Shown: one piece after another, positions 7,383-15,111 of the stretch | How positions within the stretch are numbered: position 1 is the first letter of the stretch | How the letters are laid out: every line of letters starts with the position of its first letter | Assembly: GCA_001593925.1 (NCBI GenBank) | Contig: LUCD01000016.1 | Location: 1-22,702 of the forward strand | Direction of reading: 5' to 3' | Origin: Candidatus Bathyarchaeota archaeon B26-1 | GTDB lineage: Archaea > Thermoproteota > Bathyarchaeia > Bathyarchaeales > B26-1 | DNA length: 22,702 bases | The notes under the pieces: generated by a model | Told to the model about the DNA's origin: nothing | Databases searched by the model: none | The model's input: the letters and a program-made list of their open reading frames with translations, nothing else | Position numbers and translations under genes: made by a program

Positions 7383-7691
7383 ATGAAGAGGGAGGAACGA
7401 GAGGTCTTAATGGAAGAGTTCGACGTGTGGTTGAAGACTAGGTTCGCTGACAGGTTAAGGATCGGAGGCCACAGGTTCGAGAAGGCCGCAAGGGGGGAGA
7501 TAATGATCGACGGCGGAGCCTTCACGGAGGAGGAGGCCCGGTTGCTCTTCCAGATGCTGACCTCCCGCAACCCCCTAGAGAGGATCAACGCCGCCATAAT
7601 AATATGGGACAGGAACGGAACCCTAGTTAAGATCGTGGTGGCCTTGGCGATACTCGCCTTGATCTTGGTGTACTTCTGGGTTAGAAGATAG
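7383..7691 (+). CDS. small protein with one C-terminal membrane helix
   Basis: A 102-residue protein I cannot name. The first 75 residues are charged and soluble, with an amphipathic N-terminal helix (MKREEREVLMEEFDVWLKTR) and the stretch GGAFTEEEARLLFQML, which resembles a helical pair. The last 25 residues form a membrane helix (IVVALAILALILVYFW) ending in RR, giving a tail-anchored layout with the body in the cytoplasm. GGTGAT before ATG 7383 supports this start. GTG at 7374 would add three residues. It follows the UPF0182 gene with a 5-base gap and precedes another tail-anchored protein, so it may be a partner of the UPF0182 protein. Confidence 0.7.
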   Translation: MKREEREVLMEEFDVWLKTRFADRLRIGGHRFEKAARGEIMIDGGAFTEEEARLLFQMLTSRNPLERINAAIIIWDRNGTLVKIVVALAILALILVYFWVRR

Positions 7692-7729
7692 AAAGGCGTA
7701 AATCCTCCAACTTACAGAATTATTCTTGG

Positions 7730-8467
7730 ATGCGGGTGGTCAGTTTGGAGATTATAATCCAAAAGGACACCTCGGAACCCCTCTCGAGGAGACTCTTCGC
7801 CCAGTTCTCAACCGAGGTTCTGAGCCTCGAGGACGTCATTCTAGCGCTCAGCTGGATCATAGATGATGAGGCTGAAGGCTATCACAGGTTGCCGTTTCTA
7901 AGCGCCGAGAGCGAGGGTTTGGAGCGGCTGGACGTGTACACCTCGATCAGGAAGAGGAGGGCTGAGAGAGCCTACGTGGTCTCGAACGGGAGGAACACGA
8001 TCTACATACTCGACTACGTTGTCAAGGCGAGGAGGGTCTACCACGACCCCGTCCTCTGCATAGTCGGGCCCGAAGCCGAGAGGATAGCCGAGAGAACCCT
8101 TAGGAACCTTAAGAGGATCCTCCTGCCCAAGATATGCGACATGAGGATAAACGATCACGCCTTAACGGACTTCGCGAGGCTCATAGGTGCGAAGAAGACG
8201 GACGTCCTCAAGGAGGTCTCCGAGGTCTTGGAGGAGGCCGAGGTAGCCCTCAAAATGAGGCTCCTAGAAGGGTCCGAAGAAGACGCGGACGGCGGGGGAG
8301 CCCCCGTTAGGGGTGAAGGGAGACTTTCAAGGGAGCTCCTAGAAGACCTTAAGGAGAGACGTCCCCTCCTCATGGAGCAGATAGACATCCACGAGATCGT
8401 CTCCTACGGGATCGTGATCCTCTTCCTCGTCCTCATGCTCTTCGCAGCTCTCTCAAAACTCTTATGA
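7730..8467 (+). CDS. uncharacterised protein with a C-terminal membrane anchor
   Basis: A 245-residue protein without a family I recognise. Residues 1-150 look like a mixed alpha/beta soluble domain (VVSLEIIIQKDTSEPLSRRL at the front; RNTIYILDYVVKARRVYHDP in the middle). A charged helical stretch then carries VLKEVSEVLEEAEVALKMRL, a Gly-rich linker follows (ADGGGAPVRGEGR), and a final membrane helix spans about 222-242 (IVSYGIVILFLVLMLFAALS). There is no signal peptide, so the body should face the cytoplasm. The 38-base gap from the previous gene and the ATGA overlap with a possible downstream ATG (8464) point to one operon with UPF0182. No clear ribosome site precedes ATG 7730; GTG 7736 is possible. 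Confidence 0.7.
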   Translation: MRVVSLEIIIQKDTSEPLSRRLFAQFSTEVLSLEDVILALSWIIDDEAEGYHRLPFLSAESEGLERLDVYTSIRKRRAERAYVVSNGRNTIYILDYVVKARRVYHDPVLCIVGPEAERIAERTLRNLKRILLPKICDMRINDHALTDFARLIGAKKTDVLKEVSEVLEEAEVALKMRLLEGSEEDADGGGAPVRGEGRLSRELLEDLKERRPLLMEQIDIHEIVSYGIVILFLVLMLFAALSKLL

Positions 8468-8484
8468 AATTGTGGGGGGTCGCC

Positions 8485-9246
8485 TTGATTATAGATGCTC
8501 ACGCCCACATCTGGTATCCGCCATCCTTCTCGCTGGAGGAGTTCCTTAAGTGGGCGGCTAAGCTCGGGATAGACAAGCTCTGCGTCTCGAAGCTGCCTTC
8601 CCTCCGTCCCTCATCGTTCTCCAGCTTTTCGGAGGCGAATAAGGATGTCGCGGAAGCCATGAAGGCCCACCCGGAGACCGTCCTAGGCTACTGCTACGTC
8701 AACCCCGCCTACGAGGAGAAAGCCGTAAGGGAGTTCCGTAAGTGCCTAGAGGAGTACGGCATGCTCGGCCTCAAATTGTACACGGACTGCCACTGTCTAG
8801 ACCCGAGGGTCTCGCCGTTGATAGAGTTAGCCGTAGAGTTTAACGCTCCGATACTGATACATACGGCCCACATTCAACGGAGATACATAAAGGGGGACCC
8901 TCCGACGGTCAGCAACTCGGAGGATGTTGCGGAGCTCGCACGTAGACACCCTAAAGCCACGATCATAATGGCCCATATCGGCGGCGGGGGAGACTGGGAG
9001 TGGGCCTTAAAAGCCGTCAGAGGGGTCAGCAACCTCATGGTTGACACCAGCGGGTCAGGCGTAGACTTAGGTATGATCGAGATGGCCGTCAGGGAGGTCG
9101 GCGCCGAGAGGATAGTCTTTGGGACGGACAACTTCCTCTCGTCAGGAATCGGTAAGATACGTGGAGCCGAACTGAACGAGAGAGACCGCGAACTCATCCT
9201 AAGCAAGAACATGCTCAGGATAATCGAGAGGAGGGGCCTACCATGA
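8485..9246 (+). CDS. amidohydrolase (amidohydrolase_2 family, metal ligands intact)
   Basis: A 253-residue TIM-barrel hydrolase of the amidohydrolase_2 family (PF04909/COG2159), whose members hydrolyse or decarboxylate small cyclic or carboxylic substrates with one metal. The ligands are in place: DAHAH (His 6 and 8), ILIHT (His 126), MAHIGG (His 164) and GTDN (Asp 215). The substrate cannot be read from the sequence. I prefer TTG 8485, which follows GGGGGTC and gives LIIDAHAH, over ATG 8464, because the paralogue just downstream starts in the same way (MIIDVNAY). The gene closes with CCATGA, overlapping the start of that paralogue, so the two are translationally coupled. Confidence 0.85.
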   Translation: MIIDAHAHIWYPPSFSLEEFLKWAAKLGIDKLCVSKLPSLRPSSFSSFSEANKDVAEAMKAHPETVLGYCYVNPAYEEKAVREFRKCLEEYGMLGLKLYTDCHCLDPRVSPLIELAVEFNAPILIHTAHIQRRYIKGDPPTVSNSEDVAELARRHPKATIIMAHIGGGGDWEWALKAVRGVSNLMVDTSGSGVDLGMIEMAVREVGAERIVFGTDNFLSSGIGKIRGAELNERDRELILSKNMLRIIERRGLP

Positions 9247-10019
9247 TAATAGACGTGAACGCTTATCTGGGGAGATGGCCCTTCAGGAGGCTCCGATACA
9301 ACACCCCTGAAGGCTTAGTAAGGCTCATGGATAGAGCGGGAATAAGCCTAGCCGTCGTCTCATCCTCAAGCGTCCTGTACAGGAACTCTCACGAGGGAAA
9401 CCTCGAACTCGCGGAGGAGATCGAGCCTTACAGGGACAGGCTGATCCCCTTCGCCGTTATAAACCCGAGCTACGCGGGGTGGAGAGAAGACCTAGAGGAG
9501 TGCGTCGGAAGCCTCGGCATGAAGGGGCTGAGGCTTCACCCAAACTACCACGACTACAAGTTAACGGATGACTGCGCATCCAAACTAATAAGGGAGGCCG
9601 CCGACCGCGGTCTACCCATCTCGATAGCGATCCGCATGGAGGATGAGAGGCAACACCACTGGCTGGTCAAGGTTCCACCGGTCTCCATCTACGAGACGGC
9701 GGAAATCATAAACCGTTTTCCAGAGGCAACCTTCATCTTGGCGTACATACACCACAGTGAAGCCGAGATGATCCTCAACGCGTGTCCAGAAAGGGAGAAC
9801 TTCTACATTGAATTGACCTCTCACTACCTCTCCGGAGCCTACCCGAATCAGCTCCAATCCCTAGTCGACAGGATCGGCGTGGAGAGAATTCTCTTCGGGT
9901 CAGGTATACCCCTCAAGTATCCGGAGTCAGCCCTGATGAAGATTGAGTGCCTCGAGGTGAGCGAGGAGGATAAGGAGAAGATCCTCCACAAGAACGCGGA
10001 GAGAATATTGAGCCTCTAA
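9243..10019 (+). CDS. degenerate amidohydrolase-fold paralogue (metal ligands lost)
   Basis: 258 residues with the same fold and strand order as the preceding protein: MIIDVNAYLGRWPFRRL, the region around GLRLHPNYHDY, then TFILAYIHHSEAE, then ERILFGSGIPL. Every metal ligand is replaced: His 6 and 8 by Asn 6 and Tyr 8, the IHT histidine by Ala (ISIAI), the AH histidine by Tyr (LAYIHH) and the final Asp by Gly (GSGIP). The reading frame is intact and the rest of the barrel is well kept, so this looks like a selected non-catalytic partner or a protein with different chemistry rather than decay. The 4-base overlap suggests equal production with its active sibling and perhaps a heterodimer. Confidence 0.8.
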   Translation: MIIDVNAYLGRWPFRRLRYNTPEGLVRLMDRAGISLAVVSSSSVLYRNSHEGNLELAEEIEPYRDRLIPFAVINPSYAGWREDLEECVGSLGMKGLRLHPNYHDYKLTDDCASKLIREAADRGLPISIAIRMEDERQHHWLVKVPPVSIYETAEIINRFPEATFILAYIHHSEAEMILNACPERENFYIELTSHYLSGAYPNQLQSLVDRIGVERILFGSGIPLKYPESALMKIECLEVSEEDKEKILHKNAERILSL

Positions 10020-10024
10020 AGAAC

Positions 10025-10978
10025 CTAATATAGGGCTTCCAGAACCCTGTTCAGCTCCTCGACGAGGGCTTTGAAGTTCTCTTTGGGAACCCTCGCGCCT
10101 GAAGCTTGGGGGTGTCCACCCCCGCTTCCCCCGAGCTTCGGCGTTATCCTCCTGAGGATGACGTTCAGGTCGATCCGTTCCTCCGCCGTTCGTAGGCTCA
10201 TGTCGATCATCCCTTTACGGGTCTCCCCTGCGATTCCGATTATGGTTCCTGTGAGGGCCCTCGCGTAGATGGCTGTCTTCCCGAGGGAGAACGGGAAGTC
10301 TAGGACGTAGGAGACGCGGCCCTCAACCTTAACCTTCTCCTCGATCTCGGATATGGCTTCTTCCTCCCTCCGAGCCTGCTGGATAGCGAGCTCCACCAGC
10401 CTGTCGTCTGAGCTCGGAGGGTCTCCGGCGGCCAGTTCCGAGACAACTTTCCTCTTCAGGTTGTACTCCCTCTTCTGGGCTGAGAGGGCTTGGACGAGTA
10501 TCCCAGTATCCAAGTAGATCGTTCTCTTGTCCCACATCTTCAGGAGACCCTTTATTGTTGGAGTGTTGTCCGCGTAGTCTGAGATTGCTCCGTAGATTGC
10601 CGCCCTGCTCTGGAGGACGCCGACCTTCTCCTTGAAGTATGAGTAGACGATCTCCGAGGCTGAAGCGTCCAGCCTGTGGATGGTTACGCCGGGTATGTCC
10701 TCAGCTCGAAGCCCCTCCGGGAGGGGGTGGTGATCAAAATAGTGTAGGAGACCGGTCTTCTCTATCGTCTTGAAGCGTTCGATTAGCCCTTCCAGATGCA
10801 TCTCTGAGAGGGCTATGTCGCAGATTATAACCGTGTCCCCTTCTCTCACTTGGTTGAGGTCGCCGAGGAGGCCGAAGGGGTGGGTGAAGAAGACTTTGGC
10901 GTCGGGGTTGGCGGCTAAGGCTACGGCTCCAGCACAGACACCGTCCCCATCCCCGTGAGTGAATATCCAGACCGTCAT
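10025..10978 (-). CDS. DHH/DHHA1 family phosphoesterase
   Basis: A 317-residue cytoplasmic protein of the RecJ/NrnA-like DHH superfamily, which cleaves phosphodiester or phosphoanhydride bonds with two Mn ions. Motifs are complete: I is THGDGDGVC (His 8, Asp 10, Asp 12), II is ICDIAL (Asp 54), III is FDHH (residues 81-84), IV is the Asp in AISDYAD, and the DHHA1 substrate motif GGSGGGHPQASGA lies near residue 290. Archaeal homologues include nanoRNA and single-strand DNA nucleases; the substrate here is not decided by sequence. Its end faces the amidohydrolase pair (5-base gap, convergent) and its start is divergent from the dehydrogenase gene. Confidence 0.88.
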   Translation of the reverse strand: MTVWIFTHGDGDGVCAGAVALAANPDAKVFFTHPFGLLGDLNQVREGDTVIICDIALSEMHLEGLIERFKTIEKTGLLHYFDHHPLPEGLRAEDIPGVTIHRLDASASEIVYSYFKEKVGVLQSRAAIYGAISDYADNTPTIKGLLKMWDKRTIYLDTGILVQALSAQKREYNLKRKVVSELAAGDPPSSDDRLVELAIQQARREEEAISEIEEKVKVEGRVSYVLDFPFSLGKTAIYARALTGTIIGIAGETRKGMIDMSLRTAEERIDLNVILRRITPKLGGSGGGHPQASGARVPKENFKALVEELNRVLEALY

Positions 10979-11033
10979 GAGGGTTCATCCCCAATCCAAA
11001 CCGCCTAAGCGAACCCGCTAAGCTCGACATGCA

Positions 11034-11056
11034 CAAAACTAATAAAGTTTTAAGGT
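11034..11056. promoter_or_regulatory. probable bidirectional promoter between the DHH and dehydrogenase genes
   Basis: ACTAATAAAGTTTTAAGG offers AAAGTTTTAA as a plus-strand TATA box (start near 11075, just ahead of ATG 11087) and CTTTATTAGT as a minus-strand box (start near 11015, a leader of about 40 bases to the DHH gene). The boxes share bases, so the two transcripts may compete. Confidence 0.45.
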
Positions 11057-11086
11057 AAACTGTTGAGGGCTGAACTGGTAGAGAGG

Positions 11087-12151
11087 ATGAATACGATGAA
11101 TGGAGAGGAGCCGCCTAAACGTTCGGAGATCAAGGTTGTCATATATGGTGTTGGGGAGATCGGAGGCCGAGTCGCCAAGCTTCTCCTGAAGAAGAAGGGG
11201 ATACGGGTGGTTGGGGCTATAGATATGTCGCCCCGGAAGGTTGGGAAGGACCTCGCGGAGCTCCTAGGACTGGAAGAGCCGACGGGAGTTACCGTCTCTA
11301 AAGACGCCGCCAAGGTCATCTCAGAGACGAAACCGGACATAGTTGTCCACGCGACGACCTCCTTCTTGAAGGACGCCTATTCCCAAATCCTAACGGCCGT
11401 CGAGCATGGAGCAAACGTCGTCTCAACCACAGAGGAGCTCTCATACCCCTACATAGTCGACCCGAAACTCGCCGAGAAGCTGGACTCTGCGGCCAAAGAG
11501 CATGGAGTAACGGTCTTGGGGACGGGGATAAACCCCGGCTTCCTGATGGATACGCTGGCGATAACCTTGACAGCCGTCTGCCAAGAAGTCTACGGGATCG
11601 AGGTTAAGAGGGTTATGAACGCCGCAACCCGCAGAGTTCCATTCCAGAAGAAGATCGGCGCAGGCCTCACAGTGGAGGAGTTCACCGAGAAAATCCGGAC
11701 AGGCGCCATAACGGGGCACGTAGGCCTAGAACAGTCCATAGCCATGATAGCGGCCGCCCTAGGCTGGAAACTCGATAAGATAGATGTCGAACCTGTTAAG
11801 CCGGTAGTAGCCACTAAACGGGTTGAGAGCCAAGCCGTGAAGGTTGAGGCTGGCCGGGTTGCCGGGCTGAGGCAACAGGCACACGGCATAATGGACGGAG
11901 AGAAGGTTATCACCCTAGACTTCCAAGCCTACATAGGAGCCGAAGAAGAGTACGACTCGGTGACGATAAAGGGTGTCCCGGAAGTCCACGAGAAGATAAG
12001 CCCCTGCGTCCACGGAGACCTAGGAACCGTAGCGGTCGTCGTGAACATGATCCCGAAGGTTATAGACGCTTCCCCAGGCCTCAAGACGATGAAGGACTTA
12101 CCGGTTCCATCCGCCACCCCGGAAGACATGAGAACATACCTAGGACGCTAA
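11087..12151 (+). CDS. NAD(P)-dependent dehydrogenase of the 2,4-diaminopentanoate dehydrogenase (Ord) type
   Basis: About 354 residues. The N-terminal Rossmann fold (VVIYGVGEIGGRVAKLL) continues as a dihydrodipicolinate-reductase-like NAD(P) domain with DIVVHATTSFLKDAY and GANVVSTTEELSYPY. The C-terminal half, with LGTGINPGFLMDTLA and then NAATRRVPFQKKIGAGL, matches the 2,4-diaminopentanoate dehydrogenase family. The founding member deaminates an intermediate of ornithine fermentation. No OraSE or Ort genes lie in the window, so the substrate may be another amino acid or amine. Starts at 11063 (TTG), 11087 and 11096 are all in frame; the first falls upstream of the predicted transcript start, and GAGAGG lies just before 11087. 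The stop overlaps the convergent UPF0282 gene by four bases. Confidence 0.8.
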   Translation: MNTMNGEEPPKRSEIKVVIYGVGEIGGRVAKLLLKKKGIRVVGAIDMSPRKVGKDLAELLGLEEPTGVTVSKDAAKVISETKPDIVVHATTSFLKDAYSQILTAVEHGANVVSTTEELSYPYIVDPKLAEKLDSAAKEHGVTVLGTGINPGFLMDTLAITLTAVCQEVYGIEVKRVMNAATRRVPFQKKIGAGLTVEEFTEKIRTGAITGHVGLEQSIAMIAAALGWKLDKIDVEPVKPVVATKRVESQAVKVEAGRVAGLRQQAHGIMDGEKVITLDFQAYIGAEEEYDSVTIKGVPEVHEKISPCVHGDLGTVAVVVNMIPKVIDASPGLKTMKDLPVPSATPEDMRTYLGR

Positions 12152-13143
12152 AGCGGAGGCTTCGTTAATCTCCTCCTCCAGCTGGGCGTCCTCATCCACT
12201 TGACGAATTCGCCGCTTGGAGGCTCCTCCTCGAAGAGCTCCCGCCTCCTTGCCTCCAAGAGAAGGTTCTCTTCGCCCATAAACTCGGCCGCCGTCACCAC
12301 CCTGTGTCCAGCCTGAGAGGCCTCTTCAAAGACGGCTTTGAAAGGCCTCCTCCAATCTTTTTCTCTAAGGATATGGTGGTCCAGGATAGTCGTCGGAACC
12401 TTCCGGACTATCCTCTTCAGGTTCTCAACAGCCGACTCCAGCTCTTCACGGCTGAGGGCGAAGTCGATGAGGTAGAGGGGAGGCCCACCCACTATCGCGA
12501 GTTGAGGGTTCTCAGCTAGTATGAGTTCACATGTCTCGGGGACTATCGGTCCCTGAACGTCCGAAGTGAAGATTAGAGCGTCCCCTCCGTGCCTGATCGT
12601 TGCCATCAACACCCAACCCACCCTTGAGCCTTCACCGCCGTGGAAGACGGGCTTCGAGAACTTTATGGTTGTGTCGCCGAACCTGAAGGTTCGCCCGTCA
12701 GCCGTCTCAAGCCTCCTCGCGTATTTCCCGCATGTCCTAGCAAAGAGCCATCCTCTCCTCCTCTGGCTGAAGTTCACGTCGGTCCTATAACTCTTCGTCA
12801 AGACGAGTTTACCTTCATAGATGGATCGAGCTATCTCCTCGGAGGACCAGTTGTAAGCCCAATCCGTGTATGAGGGTGTGTGGTGGTCGAAGTGGTAGTG
12901 GCTGACCGTGACCACGTCAGCCCTCTCCGCGGCCTCAACTATGAGCCTACGAGCCTTCTCGATGGCCTTGTACTCCCGTGGGTGGGGTGGTAAACCGAAA
13001 CGCCTTGGACCTAAGGAGACCCCTGCATCCAGGAGTATCCTGACATCCGGGGTCTCGACGTAGGTGCACATCGACCTAACGCCGAGGCTCTCGAAGGCGA
13101 GGGGGCGAACCACAATCTTCTTTAATGGGCTTTCCGGTTCCAT
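12148..13143 (-). CDS. UPF0282 family MBL-fold metallo-hydrolase
   Basis: A 331-residue protein with the metallo-beta-lactamase fold. The signature VTVSHYHFDHHTPSY (His 82, His 84, Asp 86, His 87) gives the two-metal site. Further ligands probably lie in KPVFHGGEGSR, FTSDVQGP and ILDHHILR. Length, order and the opening block (SLGVRSMCTYVETPDVRILL) fit UPF0282, a mostly archaeal group of unknown substrate. ATG 13143 is the only good start. It is transcribed towards the Ord-type dehydrogenase, sharing the stop overlap CTAA, and away from pyrG by 129 bases. No obvious function follows from the neighbours. Confidence 0.88.
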   Translation of the reverse strand: MEPESPLKKIVVRPLAFESLGVRSMCTYVETPDVRILLDAGVSLGPRRFGLPPHPREYKAIEKARRLIVEAAERADVVTVSHYHFDHHTPSYTDWAYNWSSEEIARSIYEGKLVLTKSYRTDVNFSQRRRGWLFARTCGKYARRLETADGRTFRFGDTTIKFSKPVFHGGEGSRVGWVLMATIRHGGDALIFTSDVQGPIVPETCELILAENPQLAIVGGPPLYLIDFALSREELESAVENLKRIVRKVPTTILDHHILREKDWRRPFKAVFEEASQAGHRVVTAAEFMGEENLLLEARRRELFEEEPPSGEFVKWMRTPSWRRRLTKPPL

Positions 13144-13272
13144 CAGTCATCGTTCCGCTGAAGAGGTTTCAGGCAACTTTATGGCGGGGAAACTTAAGAG
13201 GTTAACCTTCCCTCAGAGAAAACCTGCAGGTCTAAGGCTGAATCGTCTAAAGGGAACTGTGAACTCCAGCCT

Positions 13273-14340
13273 TCAGAACTCCGGTTTCGGCCTCCCAAGT
13301 TTCCTGTCGAGGCAAGCCTTCACGAAGCCGTAGTACTCAGGCTCCGGTTTCCCTGGTCTACTCTTGAATTCCCCGTGGAACTGGGATGCGAAGAAGAAGT
13401 ACTTGTCTGGCAGCTCGAAAATCTCGACTCTCCTCCTGTCCGGGCTCATCCCCGAGAATACCGCTCCATGCTCCTGGAGTATCCTCCAGTACTTCGGGTT
13501 TACCTCCCACCTGTGGCGGTGCCTCTCATATATCTCGGTTTTGCCGTACAGCCTATGCGCTAGGGTTCCCTCCTTTATTATGACCTTGTGGGCTCCGAGG
13601 CGCATCGTCGCCCCTTTGTATGTTATCTCCCTCTGCTCCGGCATGAGGTCTATCACTGGATGGAGAGGGTTCTGCTCGATCTCCGTGCTGTTCGCACCTT
13701 CCAATTTACATACGTTTCGGGCGAACTCGACGACGGCTAACTGGAAGCCGTAACAGATTCCTAGAAACGGCATGTCGTTCTCCCGAGCGAATTTTATGGC
13801 TTTGATCTTCCCCTCGGTTCCTCTAGGACCGAAGCCGTAAGGAACAAAGATTCCGTCATACTCTTTTAGAGTGTTTACCCTTTCAGGGTCCTCCTCAAAG
13901 TTCTCGGCTTCTATATAATCTATCAGGATGCGTGCTCCACACTCGGCGCCCGCGTGCCTCAAAGCCTCGTTCATGCTAACGTAGCTGTCGGCTAAACCCG
14001 CGTACTTGCCTACTAGGGCTATCTTAACATCGTATCGGGGATTCTCTATCTTCTCGACGAACCTCCTCCAATCTCCCCAAGAAGGCTCCTTCTTTGGGAG
14101 GCTTAGCCTTTTGCAGATGTATTCGCCCATGCCCTGCTCGTCTAGGATTAGGGGAACCTTGTAGACTGAGGGGACCGTGTAGGAGCAGAAGACGGCCTCT
14201 CTAGGGATCGTTCCGAAGAGCGCTATCTTCCTGATGACATCCTCGGTTATCATCTCTCTACATCTGGCAACTATTATGTCCGGTTGGATACCTATCCTTC
14301 TAAGCTCGTTGACGCTGTGTTGGAGGGGCTTCGTCTTCAT
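13273..14340 (-). CDS. pyrG: CTP synthase, C-terminal part (UTP site and glutaminase domain), out of frame with its N-terminal part
   Basis: This is the second part of PyrG, starting in the tail of the synthase domain (KTKPLQHSVNELRRIGIQPD) and running through the class I glutamine amidotransferase domain, which supplies ammonia. The glutaminase triad is visible: Cys in LGICYGFQLAV, and His and Glu in ASQFHGEFKSRP (most relatives have His-Pro-Glu). The in-frame homology begins a few codons before ATG 14340 (LEVTGEMKTK), so the coding frame originally ran through from the N-terminal part. As it stands, ATG 14340-14338 overlaps the upstream stop as ATGA after GGAGGTCACGGGGGAG, so separate translation is conceivable. 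Either a sequence error, a recent deletion or a split enzyme. Confidence 0.85.
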   Translation of the reverse strand: MKTKPLQHSVNELRRIGIQPDIIVARCREMITEDVIRKIALFGTIPREAVFCSYTVPSVYKVPLILDEQGMGEYICKRLSLPKKEPSWGDWRRFVEKIENPRYDVKIALVGKYAGLADSYVSMNEALRHAGAECGARILIDYIEAENFEEDPERVNTLKEYDGIFVPYGFGPRGTEGKIKAIKFARENDMPFLGICYGFQLAVVEFARNVCKLEGANSTEIEQNPLHPVIDLMPEQREITYKGATMRLGAHKVIIKEGTLAHRLYGKTEIYERHRHRWEVNPKYWRILQEHGAVFSGMSPDRRRVEIFELPDKYFFFASQFHGEFKSRPGKPEPEYYGFVKACLDRKLGRPKPEF

Positions 14341-14888
14341 CTCCCCCGTGACCTCCAGAGCGCCACGTGGATGTAGAGCGTGTTGTCGTAGCCCTCCTCT
14401 AGACGCATCTGCCTTATAGCCTCCAGGAAAGGTAGGCCTTCTATGTCTCCAACTGTTCCGCCGCACTCCGTCAAGACGACGTCTACTCCAGACTTCTCGG
14501 ATACGATGCGAATCCTACGTTTGATCTCGTTGGTTACGTGCGGGATTATCTGGACGCATCGGCCTAGGAAGTCGCCTCGCCTCTCCCCCTCTATAACAGA
14601 CTGGTAGACCTGTCCCGTCGTGATGTTGTTCTCCTTCGGCAAGTTTATGTTGAGGAACCTCTCGTACCAACCCAAGTCTAGGTCGGTCTCCCCTCCATCC
14701 TCGGTCACGAAGACTTCCCCGTGAATGTAAGGGTTCATCGTCCCGGCGTCCACATTCACGTAGGGGTCGATCTTGATGGCTGTGACCCTGTACCCCCGGA
14801 CTTGAAGCATCTTCCCAACGGAGGACGTAACTATGCCCTTACCAACCGAACTCAACACGCCGCCCGTTATGAAGATATACTTAACCAT
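14337..14888 (-). CDS. pyrG: CTP synthase, N-terminal part of the synthase domain, ended by a frameshift
   Basis: The first part of PyrG, which makes CTP from UTP, ATP and glutamine. It carries the P-loop start KYIFITGGVLSSVGKG, then KIDPYVNVDAGTM, then HGEVFVTEDGGETDLDLGWY, and TECGGTVGDIEG. Homology stops after NTLYIHVAL. The expected next residues (about VPV) are missing and the frame turns into WRSRGR and a stop. ATG 14888 (MVKYIF) is preferred to ATG 14909, because the TATA box near 14920 places the transcript start near 14894, downstream of the latter. Alone this fragment lacks the UTP-binding KTKPLQ loop and the glutaminase, so it should be inactive unless joined by the second part. 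Confidence 0.85.
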   Translation of the reverse strand: MVKYIFITGGVLSSVGKGIVTSSVGKMLQVRGYRVTAIKIDPYVNVDAGTMNPYIHGEVFVTEDGGETDLDLGWYERFLNINLPKENNITTGQVYQSVIEGERRGDFLGRCVQIIPHVTNEIKRRIRIVSEKSGVDVVLTECGGTVGDIEGLPFLEAIRQMRLEEGYDNTLYIHVALWRSRGR

Positions 14889-14912
14889 GACCTCATGCCT
14901 TCCAAACAATAA

Positions 14913-14932
14913 GGAGAATATAATGTTTAACC
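14913..14932 (-). promoter_or_regulatory. probable TATA promoter of pyrG
   Basis: On the minus strand GGTTAAACATTATATTCTCC contains an ATTATATT box. Its distance to ATG 14888 is about 30 bases, so the message would be leaderless or nearly so. Confidence 0.5.
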
Positions 14933-15023
14933 AAAATAAAAGCTCTTGTTAGGGATGTTTATGTAGACCTCCGCGGTTCTCGGCTTTAAGGTCAACGGGT
15001 CTTTAACCGTCCCTTCTCCAGAA

Positions 15024-15056
15024 GCGAAAGCTTTATTGGTTGGAAAACTTAAGAGT
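15024..15056 (+). promoter_or_regulatory. probable promoter of the phosphofructokinase gene
   Basis: GCGAAAGCTTTATTGG has an A/G-rich BRE and a CTTTATT box; a second candidate, GGAAAACTTAAG, follows. Starts near 15062-15078 would leave a leader of 35-50 bases before ATG 15112, longer than for most genes here. Confidence 0.4.
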
Positions 15057-15111
15057 TAGGGAGATTTAAGGCGGTAAAGTGTCGAAGAAATACGGAAAAG
15101 GGAATTGACCG

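Noticed and set aside
14337..14466. N-terminal extension of the second pyrG frame (MRRNSWRHRRPTF...)
   Set aside because: It is the first half of pyrG read in another frame and has no homology before LEVTGE.
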